Below, in pieces: positions 57,498 to 64,000 of a stretch of 64,000 nt of DNA. Origin of the DNA: Clostridium sp. BSD9I1 (lineage in GTDB: Bacteria; Bacillota; Clostridia; Clostridiales; Clostridiaceae); the NCBI RefSeq assembly GCF_900185645.1, contig NZ_FYAM01000025.1:1-64000 (forward strand), given 5' to 3'. Every line of letters begins with the position of its first letter. The first letter of the stretch is position 1. The notes below the pieces were generated by a model. That model searched no databases, was not told the origin of the DNA, and worked only from the letters and a program-made list of their open reading frames with translations. Made by a program: the position numbers and the translations under genes.

Positions 57498-59237
57498 GTG
57501 TTTAAAGGATTATTTAAAAAGACTAAATATATAACCGTAAGTACTCAAAATTTAAATACATCAGTAAATGATAAGGAAGAACAAAAACCTAATATTCCAG
57601 GAGGAATGTGGGAGAAGTGTGAAAAGTGCGGGCAAATAATATATATCAACGATTTGAAGGAAAATAATAAAGTATGTAATTTTTGTAAGTATCATTTTAA
57701 GATGCCTGCATATGAAAGACTAGAATCTATTTTAGATGAAGGAAGTTTTCAAGAGCTAAATAAAGAAATGAAAACTTTGAATCCATTGGACTTTGAAGGA
57801 TATGAAGAAAAGGTAGAGCTTTCAAAGGAAACTACAGGACTTAAAGAAGCTGTTATTACAGGAACAGGAACTATAAATGAACAAGATATTGTAATTTGTG
57901 TTATGGATAGCAGATTTTTAATGGCAAGTATGGGATCTGTAGTAGGAGAAAAGCTTACAAGAGCAATTGAATTTGCAACTAAAAAAGGATTACCTCTTAT
58001 AATTTTTACAGCATCAGGTGGTGCTAGAATGCAGGAGGGAATGTTCTCTCTAATGCAAATGGCTAAGGTTAATTCAGCACTTGCAAGATTTAAGGAAAAG
58101 GGATTACTATATATTTCTGTAATTACAAATCCTACCACAGGAGGAGTTACTGCTAGTTTTGCAATGGTGGCAGATATAGTAATTGCAGAGCCAGGAGCAC
58201 TAATTGGTTTTGCAGGAAAAAGAGTTATTGAGCAAACCGTTAATGAAAAGCTTCCAGAAGGATTTCAAACAGCTGAGTTTATGTTAAAGCGTGGATTTAT
58301 AGATAAGATAATTCACAGAAAAAATTTAAGAAATGCCCTAGGATATTTAGTAAAGGTTCATAGAAATGACTGTATTAAGGATATTAATAACATTGAAAAC
58401 AATGAAGACGGTAAGGAAAGTATTGAAGAATGCAATGGATTAACGGCCTGGCAAAAGTTAAACCTTGTTAGAAAGGCTAATAGACCTACTGCTCTTCACT
58501 ATATAGATAAAATATTTGATAATTTTATAGAGATGCATGGAGATAGATACTTTGGAGATGACGGATGCATAATAGGTGGAATAGCTACTATAAATGGCAT
58601 GCCTTTCACAGTAATAGCTCAGCAAAAAGGTAGAGATTTAAAGGAAAATATAAAAAGAAATTTTGGAATGCCAAATCCTGAGGGATATAGGAAGGCATTA
58701 AGACTTATGAGGCAAGCAGAAAAGTTTAAAAGGCCCATTATTTGTTTTGTGGATACACCAGGAGCTTATCCAGGTATAGGAGCAGAAGAAAGAGGTCAGG
58801 GGGAAGCTATAGGAAACAACATTTTAGAAATGAGTCAAATCAAATCTCCTATTATTTCTATAGTAATAGGGGAAGGCGGAAGTGGAGGAGCTTTAGCTTT
58901 AGCCGTAGCTGATGAAGTATGGATGCTTGAAAATGCCATTTATTCTATATTAACTCCTGAGGGATTTGCAAGCATATTATGGAAGAATTCTTCAAGGGCT
59001 GAAGAAGCTTCAGAGATAATGAAAATAACTGCACAAAACCTAAAAGAGTTTAAGATAATAGACAAGATTTTAAAGGAACCATCAGGAGATGCATCTACAG
59101 ATGTAGAAAGATTATCCGAAGAATTAAAGATAAGTCTAATAAGCAAAATTAATGAATTATCTTTATTATCAGATGAAGAGTTGTTACAAAAAAGATATGA
59201 TAAATTTAGAAATATGGGTATGTATTCAGAATTTTAA
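57498..59237 (+). CDS. accDA: Fused carboxyltransferase AccD-AccA
   Basis: One 579-residue frame joins both carboxyltransferase subunits. Residues 1-285 are AccD (zinc finger Cys41, Cys44, Cys60, Cys63, then [13 protein letters not shown] and [20 protein letters not shown]). A short linker (about 288-314) has acidic Asn/Glu-rich sequence. Residues 315-579 are AccA ([49 protein letters not shown]), missing the usual N-terminal ~30-50 residues. No stop separates the two halves. A GTG at 57498 is preferred over the ATG at 57489 because GGAG lies 9 bases before it and AccD starts here. Confidence 0.93.
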   Translation: MFKGLFKKTKYITVSTQNLNTSVNDKEEQKPNIPGGMWEKCEKCGQIIYINDLKENNKVCNFCKYHFKMPAYERLESILDEGSFQELNKEMKTLNPLDFEGYEEKVELSKETTGLKEAVITGTGTINEQDIVICVMDSRFLMASMGSVVGEKLTRAIEFATKKGLPLIIFTASGGARMQEGMFSLMQMAKVNSALARFKEKGLLYISVITNPTTGGVTASFAMVADIVIAEPGALIGFAGKRVIEQTVNEKLPEGFQTAEFMLKRGFIDKIIHRKNLRNALGYLVKVHRNDCIKDINNIENNEDGKESIEECNGLTAWQKLNLVRKANRPTALHYIDKIFDNFIEMHGDRYFGDDGCIIGGIATINGMPFTVIAQQKGRDLKENIKRNFGMPNPEGYRKALRLMRQAEKFKRPIICFVDTPGAYPGIGAEERGQGEAIGNNILEMSQIKSPIISIVIGEGGSGGALALAVADEVWMLENAIYSILTPEGFASILWKNSSRAEEASEIMKITAQNLKEFKIIDKILKEPSGDASTDVERLSEELKISLISKINELSLLSDEELLQKRYDKFRNMGMYSEF

Positions 59238-59244
59238 TTTTTAG

Positions 59245-59275
59245 GGAGTAATGCAATATAAGATTGTATTACTCC
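59245..59275 (+). terminator. Hairpin after the fab/acc operon
   Basis: GGAGTAAT-G-CAAT pairs with ATTG-T-ATTACTCC around an ATAAG loop. There is only a short T-run after it. It lies between the convergent operon end and the S8 protease. Confidence 0.65.
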
Positions 59276-59283
59276 TTAGTGAC

Positions 59284-60480
59284 TTATGGAAGTAATTTTT
59301 CTATATCTATTACTCCAGCACCTTGTATCCATCTTGATATATTTAGCATATTACAAGATATTTTTAAAAGAGAAGTAACGTCTTTAAATGTAAGATCAGG
59401 ATTAGTTTCAAATAATAAAGCACAAAGCCCTGATATATAGGCTGCTGCACAGGAGGTACCAGTATATGTGATATAGGGGTCATCTAAAGGTCGAGGATAT
59501 ATACGCCTATTATTACGTTCAGATATATAGTTTATATTAGAGTTTAGAGAACATATATCTACACAAGATGCAGATAAGTTAGGTTTATCTAACTTTCCTA
59601 CAGGTCCTGAGGATGAATTGGCATAAGCCTTTAAATCATCAGAGGAAGTATCAATTCCACCTACAGTAATACAATTTGATAAAGTTGCTATACCTCTTAT
59701 AGAACATTCTATGTTTCCATTATGTCCAGAAGGAACAACAACAACTATTCCATTATCAACTGCCTTTTGAAATAACTTAGAAAATAATGATAATATAAAT
59801 TCATTGTTTTCATGAAGTTCACAAGGTAAGCATATAACCTTTATGTTATAGATATCCTTTTCCTCTATTAGCTTGTTTAAAGAGAATAGTATATTAGATA
59901 CATAACCCTTTCCTAAGTTATCAAAGGCTTTTATGCAATACAAATTGCTATTAATAGCTACCCCTCTATAAACTCCTTTAGATGCAGATCCATTACCACA
60001 TAATATGCCGCTTATAAAGGTTCCATGTCCATTATCATCATATGGATACTTATATTGATTTATTAAATCAATAAAGCACTTAATTCTATTATAGGGATTT
60101 ACTAAATCCATGTGTGGATAAACTCCACTGTCAATTAAGCCAATGGTAATTCCTTTTCCAGTAAGCTTATGATTGCTTTGTAAAGCACATCCATTTGACT
60201 TTAATATGCTTTTAGCGCAAAGAAAAGCCATTGTATCTAAGGATATATAGCTTATACTGGGAAACTCCAATAGCCGTTCTATTGCATTAGGAGATAAATT
60301 AGCTACAATGCAATTTATATCAGGAAGTGAATGAATAACATGGCCTCTATAGCTTTTTATTTTCCCCTCTATTTTTTCTTGGAGCAGCTTACAATGAATA
60401 ATAACTCTTAAGCTTTTGTAAAGCTTATTTTTTACGAGTACCTTTAAATCAGGGCTTAATTTACTTTTAAAAAAATACAT
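59284..60480 (-). CDS. Subtilisin-like S8 serine protease
   Basis: The 398 residues have the S8 triad: Asp117 (LIDSGVYPHMD), His152 (DNGHGTFISG) and Ser343 (TGTSCAAAYISG). The residues 45-85 resemble an inhibitor-like prodomain. No signal peptide was seen. The position normally holding the oxyanion Asn appears as His253 (PSGHNG) if aligned without gaps. It has many cysteines. It could be intracellular or a clostridial germination-type relative (CspA/B/C). Function is unsettled. Confidence 0.82.
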   Translation of the reverse strand: MYFFKSKLSPDLKVLVKNKLYKSLRVIIHCKLLQEKIEGKIKSYRGHVIHSLPDINCIVANLSPNAIERLLEFPSISYISLDTMAFLCAKSILKSNGCALQSNHKLTGKGITIGLIDSGVYPHMDLVNPYNRIKCFIDLINQYKYPYDDNGHGTFISGILCGNGSASKGVYRGVAINSNLYCIKAFDNLGKGYVSNILFSLNKLIEEKDIYNIKVICLPCELHENNEFILSLFSKLFQKAVDNGIVVVVPSGHNGNIECSIRGIATLSNCITVGGIDTSSDDLKAYANSSSGPVGKLDKPNLSASCVDICSLNSNINYISERNNRRIYPRPLDDPYITYTGTSCAAAYISGLCALLFETNPDLTFKDVTSLLKISCNMLNISRWIQGAGVIDIEKLLP

Positions 60481-60583
60481 AGTAAGATACTCCTTAAAAT
60501 TTATTCCATTATATATTATAGTAATAAAGATATATATATGTGATAAAAACTATATAAATTTTTAAAATTCATTTTGTGAATAT

Positions 60584-60610
60584 TTAGGAGGTACAAAATG
60601 TATCTCCTAA
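60584..60610 (-). terminator. Hairpin between the DMT gene and the S8 protease gene
   Basis: TTAGGAGGTACA pairs with TGTATCTCCTAA around an AAA loop, just past the stop of the DMT-family gene. It is a 12-bp stem without a T-run, so terminator function is uncertain. Confidence 0.5.
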
Positions 60611-60614
60611 GAAT

Positions 60615-61046
60615 TTAACATTTCCATTTAAATATAATAATACCTATAATCATAACTCCAACTCCAATTATTTTTGTTAGTCCAAATTTAACTTGGGCGG
60701 AATCAAAAAGTCCAAAGGCATCTATAATAGCAGCGGCAGTTAATTGTGCTACCAATATAGTTGCAATGGAGCAGGTAGGACCAAGTGATTTTATTCCCAT
60801 CATAACTGTATATATTATTATCACACCTAATATTCCACCGGTAAGGTATAACTTGTTTGCTGCACGTAAGTTTTTAAAGCTGCCATTTCCCGAAATTAGA
60901 AGTGCTATTAAAGTAACAATTAAGCCAGTGCCTTGAACAAATACATTTGTTTCCCAAATTCCTATTTTTTCACCAAGTCTTGTGTTGAATACTCCCTGAA
61001 AACTCATAGCTATTCCTGCAATTATCGAAAAAATTATTCCTAGCAT
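60615..61046 (-). CDS. Small DMT-family transporter (DUF606/YdcZ-like)
   Basis: This 143-residue membrane protein has four or five helices: GIIFSIIAGIAMSFQGVFNTRLGEKIG near the start, TGGILGVIIIYTVMMG, and IIGVGVMIIGIIIFKW at the end. It matches the DUF606 DMT superfamily. Such proteins often function as pairs, and no partner is seen next to it. Substrate unknown. Confidence 0.75.
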   Translation of the reverse strand: MLGIIFSIIAGIAMSFQGVFNTRLGEKIGIWETNVFVQGTGLIVTLIALLISGNGSFKNLRAANKLYLTGGILGVIIIYTVMMGIKSLGPTCSIATILVAQLTAAAIIDAFGLFDSAQVKFGLTKIIGVGVMIIGIIIFKWKC

Positions 61047-61100
61047 AATTAATTTATCACTCTCCTTTTTTTTAGTGTAACCAAAGAAGAATGTAATTAT

Positions 61101-61131
61101 AAAAAAAAGAAGTAGTTAAAAACTACCTCTT
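61101..61131 (-). terminator. Terminator after the dUTPase gene
   Basis: On the minus strand AAGAGGTAGTT-TTT-AACTACTTC is followed by a run of T residues, overlapping the stop codon of the dUTPase gene. Confidence 0.8.
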
Positions 61132-61621
61132 AATATCCAATAACCTGTCTTTGATGATTTATGAAATTTTTTTTATGATAACCTTTTTCGATATCCTCAT
61201 CTGTAAAATTTAAATACTTACCTAATAACAGAAAGTCTTCAAATAAAGTTTGATAGTGATCTTTAGAAGGGCAAATTATAAAATCATTTACATCTATATA
61301 CAAGTTTGTAAATTTATCTGTTATATCTGCTTGTAAGCTAACATCAGGTATAGTAAGTGATATATCAGTATAGTTTTTTTCAAGGCCTATGGTTAATATA
61401 AAATGAAGACAATCCACATACTCTTCCAAGATAACATCTTTTGAAGATGGACCTTTAGTGCTCCAGTACTTAAAGCAACGTGTTTCATTAGCAAGCTCCG
61501 CTATTTCAACTTGAAGTGCAAGTAACTTTTGCGGCAAAAGGGGTTTATCTTGAAGATTATGTTGGTTTATTATATATTCATCCAGCTTTTCTTGCATTAC
61601 AAAAAGATTTTTAAGATTCAT
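61130..61621 (-). CDS. Dimeric dUTP diphosphatase (dUTPase-2 family)
   Basis: The all-helical 163-residue enzyme has LALQVEIAELANETRCFKYW (ExxE motif) and EEYVDCLHFILTIG (ExxD). This places it in the dUTPase-2/MazG-like class that hydrolyses dUTP. It is unrelated to the trimeric dUTPase Dut. Its upstream gap (61622-61841) has no gene; a cre-like sequence is at 61768-61781. Confidence 0.85.
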   Translation of the reverse strand: MNLKNLFVMQEKLDEYIINQHNLQDKPLLPQKLLALQVEIAELANETRCFKYWSTKGPSSKDVILEEYVDCLHFILTIGLEKNYTDISLTIPDVSLQADITDKFTNLYIDVNDFIICPSKDHYQTLFEDFLLLGKYLNFTDEDIEKGYHKKNFINHQRQVIGY

Positions 61622-61767
61622 ATTGTAAGGCCGCCTTTCTATATACTCTTCTTAAGATTTTAGTTACATAATATATTTTATATAAACTTATTAAAAAGTT
61701 AAAGGTGCAGCAATCGGTTACATGAAAATTTTTTTATATATGTGTGAAAAATGGATTAAAGTAAATG

Positions 61768-61781
61768 TGAAAACGGTTTTC
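61768..61781. promoter_or_regulatory. Possible cre-like (CcpA) sequence
   Basis: TGAAAACGGTTTTC resembles the catabolite-response element TGWAARCGYTWNCW with two mismatches and has dyad symmetry (GAAAAC-G-GTTTTC). It lies in a 220-base gap between two leftward genes. The evidence is weak. Confidence 0.3.
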
Positions 61782-61808
61782 TTAGGTTAAATCGTTGATA
61801 AATAAAAG

Positions 61809-61830
61809 AAACACCGCAAAGCGATGTTTT
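61809..61830. terminator. Terminator after the AEC transporter gene
   Basis: AAACACCGC-AAA-GCGATGTTT with one mismatched pair and T-rich flanks on both strands, 12 bases past the stop of the leftward transporter gene. The rest of 61622-61808 shows no gene. Confidence 0.75.
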
Positions 61831-61841
61831 TTTTATTTACA

Positions 61842-62780
61842 TTAGGTTAACAAAACCTTATAAATAGGAATAATAAGTACACTTAATAAGGTACTAATTG
61901 CAACCATAACAGCTGCATATTTATAATCTGCATCATAAATCCTTGACATAATAGCTGTGTTAGTCATTGCAGGCATTGCTGCTTGTACAGTAAATACGTT
62001 TTTCATTAGTGGAGGAAGTGGGTAAACAAGAATAACAATAAGAACTAATATGGGAGAAATTACAAAACGACCTATGAGTGACCCGATCATATCCTTATCT
62101 ACTTTAATTCCCTTAAAATCAACATAGTAAATAGTATTACCTATAAAGATCATAGATAAAGGTGTAGTGATGTTTCCTAAATATCTACAGCTATCTAATA
62201 TAAAGCTTGGAAGTTTAATACCTAAAAGAATTAATACTATAGCCGATGAAAAACCTAAAAGTGGAGGGGAAATTATTCTCTTTAATGTATCTTTAGAAAA
62301 TAACTTAGCTCCACCAGTCTTTCCATCTTTACTTATTTCATAAACCCCAATTGTCCAAAAGAATGTTGTATTTGCTATATAATATAAAAGTACATAAGGA
62401 ACACTTTGTTCTCCAAATAGAGCTAGATTTACAGGAAGACCCATATATATGGTATTTGATACAAAGAATATAGATTGGAATGCTCCCTGTCTTCCCTTTC
62501 TTACTCTAAATATACGACAAAAGATCTTGGCACAAATATAAGATAAAGCAATGGAGGCAAAGGGAACAAATAGTCCCTTGCCAGCATCTAAAAGTTTTTC
62601 CTTGTCGAAGTTAACCATTAAGTTATTTATCATCATAGTAGGAAGTCCTATATTGGTAATTAATTTTGCAAAAACCTTAGCATTTTCTTCATCAATCCAC
62701 TTTTTATGTGTTAGAAAATACCCTAGTGCTATCATTATTACTATGCTAAATACACTCCCTAAGGCATCTAAAAAAGCCAT
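61842..62780 (-). CDS. AEC family (auxin efflux carrier-like) transporter
   Basis: The 312 residues show about 8-10 membrane helices, the first at 6-24, and the typical AEC central unpaired region with SNTIYMGLPVNLALFGEQSVPY and the final AMPAMTNTAIMSRIYDADYKYAAVMVAISTLLSVLIIPIY. AEC proteins export organic acids or other anions. AAGGGGG precedes the ATG. The gene is co-directional with asnS, 26 bases after it. Confidence 0.88.
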   Translation of the reverse strand: MAFLDALGSVFSIVIMIALGYFLTHKKWIDEENAKVFAKLITNIGLPTMMINNLMVNFDKEKLLDAGKGLFVPFASIALSYICAKIFCRIFRVRKGRQGAFQSIFFVSNTIYMGLPVNLALFGEQSVPYVLLYYIANTTFFWTIGVYEISKDGKTGGAKLFSKDTLKRIISPPLLGFSSAIVLILLGIKLPSFILDSCRYLGNITTPLSMIFIGNTIYYVDFKGIKVDKDMIGSLIGRFVISPILVLIVILVYPLPPLMKNVFTVQAAMPAMTNTAIMSRIYDADYKYAAVMVAISTLLSVLIIPIYKVLLT

Positions 62781-62806
62781 TGAACTCCCCCTTTAAAAAT
62801 TATTTG

Positions 62807-64000
62807 TTAAAATTCAGCAGAACCTGTAGTCCTTGGATAAGGAATAACATCTCTAATATTAGAAATTCCGGTGATATACATTATTATTCTTTCAAAGCCT
62901 AAGCCAAATCCAGCGTGTTTAGTACCACCATATTTTCTAAGCTCTAAGTACCACCAGTAATCTTCCTTATTAAGACCTAATTCTTCCATTCTTTTTTCAA
63001 GGACATCAAGACGTTCTTCTCTTTGGCTTCCACCTATTATTTCCCCAACTCCAGGAACAAGTAAGTCAGCAGCAGCAACTGTTTTATCATCATCATTTAA
63101 TCTCATATAAAATGCCTTTATATCCTTTGGATAATCAGTAACAAATACAGGTTTTTTAAATATTTTTTCTGTTAAGTATCTCTCGTGTTCAGTTTGTAGA
63201 TCTATTCCCCATTCAACTGGATATTCAAAATTTTCTCCGCAATTTTTAAGAAGTTCTACAGCTTCAGTATAGGAGACTCTTTTAAATTCTGAATTAACTA
63301 CATTATTTAATCTCTCAAATAAGCCTTTATCTACAAAGCTATTAAAGAATTCCATTTCCTCAGGAGCATTTTCCATTACATAGTTAATTACGTATTTAAC
63401 CATATCTTCAGCTAAATCCATGTCATCTTGTAAGTCTGCAAAAGCCATTTCAGGTTCGATCATCCAAAACTCAGCTGCATGTCTTGCAGTATTAGAATTT
63501 TCAGCTCTGAATGTAGGGCCAAAAGTATATACATTTCTAAAAGCTAATGCATAGGTTTCAGCAGATAACTGACCGCTTACTGTAAGATTAGATTCTTTAC
63601 CGAAAAAGTCCTTTGAAAAGTCTATATTACCGTCTTCAGTTTTGGGAATGTTATTCAAGTCTAAAGTGGTAACCTTAAACATTTCTCCTGCACCTTCACA
63701 ATCACTGCCAGTAATTATTGGAGTGTGAACATATACAAATGCTCTTTCATTAAAGAATTTATGTATAGCAAAGGCAGCTAGTGAACGCACCCTAAATACT
63801 GCAGAAAACATATTACTTCTTGGTCTTAAGTGTGCTATAGTTCTTAAGAATTCAACAGTATGTCTTTTCTTTTGCAGTGGATAATCTGAAGATGAAAGTC
63901 CTTCAATTATTATTTTTGAAGCGTGTAATTCAAAAGCTTGCTTTGAATTAGGTGTAGCCACTACCTTTCCTTCTACTGTTAAGGATGAGCTTATAGCAAG
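62807..64000 (-). CDS. asnS: Asparagine-tRNA ligase, N-terminally truncated by the window edge
   Basis: The 3' part of asnS, open to the right edge: upstream of position 63961 the frame continues as [19 protein letters not shown], the OB-fold anticodon-binding domain. The class II core has [52 protein letters not shown] (motif 2) and [15 protein letters not shown] (motif 3), ending [13 protein letters not shown]. This ending and the motif 2 region favour AsnRS over AspRS. The GTG at 63959-63961 is internal, not a start. Confidence 0.95.
   Translation of the reverse strand, partial: LAISSSLTVEGKVVATPNSKQAFELHASKIIIEGLSSSDYPLQKKRHTVEFLRTIAHLRPRSNMFSAVFRVRSLAAFAIHKFFNERAFVYVHTPIITGSDCEGAGEMFKVTTLDLNNIPKTEDGNIDFSKDFFGKESNLTVSGQLSAETYALAFRNVYTFGPTFRAENSNTARHAAEFWMIEPEMAFADLQDDMDLAEDMVKYVINYVMENAPEEMEFFNSFVDKGLFERLNNVVNSEFKRVSYTEAVELLKNCGENFEYPVEWGIDLQTEHERYLTEKIFKKPVFVTDYPKDIKAFYMRLNDDDKTVAAADLLVPGVGEIIGGSQREERLDVLEKRMEELGLNKEDYWWYLELRKYGGTKHAGFGLGFERIIMYITGISNIRDVIPYPRTTGSAEF

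Noticed and set aside
63959-63961. GTG as the asnS start codon
   Set aside because: The frame continues upstream to the window edge with sequence typical of the AsnRS OB-fold domain, so it is an internal valine codon.

Overview
This window is the chromosomal replication-origin region of a low-GC, spore-forming Firmicute, most likely Clostridium sensu stricto. The evidence is the strong A+T bias, AGGAGG-type ribosome sites, the classic oriC gene order (gyrA-gyrB-remB-recF-yaaA-dnaN-dnaA / oriC / rpmH-rnpA-yidD-yidC-jag-mnmE-mnmG-rsmG-noc-parA-parB), sporulation-linked genes (yyaC, a YtvI-like gene, a spore-type lonC), and anaerobe-type fatty-acid genes (fabK, no fabI). The species was not determined.

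Layout. 1-477: the 5' end of a 16S rRNA gene reading leftward, its promoter and leader, and the gyrA terminator. 478-9324: the leftward replication and topology genes. 7740-7935 and 9401-9709: a bipartite oriC with DnaA-box clusters on both sides of dnaA, including a DnaA-trio-like unwinding element next to dnaN. 9846-19592: the rightward replichore arm with the ribosome/membrane-insertion cluster, tRNA-modification genes, and noc/parA/parB with two perfect parS sites. 19705-24669: yyaC, a YtvI-like permease, a cysteine desulfurase divergent from yedF/DUF3343, an MscS channel and DUF951. 24682-33101: rpsF-ssb-rpsR with a probable S6:S18 autoregulatory leader, then mazG-like/yybS/gdpP/rplI/lonC/dnaB. 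33154-43121: tRNA-Thr, an L,D-transpeptidase, pgsA, purA, two flavoproteins, an acyl-ACP thioesterase and a PPDK-type regulator. 43322-43821: six tRNAs containing a tandem Glu-Val duplication. 43876-45830: the DnaI/DnaD helicase-loading genes. 46049-48398: an M23 peptidase and a two-gene amino-acid ABC system lacking its ATPase. 48415-59237: a complete type II fatty-acid synthesis operon with a MarR/FabT-type regulator, tandem FabT-like operators and a fused accD-accA gene. 59284-64000: a subtilisin-like protease, small transporters, a dimeric dUTPase and a truncated asnS.

How it works together. DnaA, its boxes, DnaB, DnaD/DnaI, DnaN, gyrase, SSB and RecF supply initiation and elongation. ParA/ParB/parS and Noc organise the newly copied origin. 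The rpmH-to-rsmG operon supports ribosome and membrane biogenesis. The fab/acc operon, pgsA and the thioesterase handle membrane lipid supply.

Nearly everything is conserved core genome. I saw no CRISPR array, transposon, prophage or obvious new defence system. The points most worth a second look are the fused carboxyltransferase gene, the tandem FabT-like operator, the DnaA-trio element, the selenium-type yedF/desulfurase set without selD, the hairpin that sequesters the yyaC ribosome site, and the atypical oxyanion-hole position of the S8 protease. Start sites were re-chosen from ribosome-binding sites where the longest reading frame looked too long.
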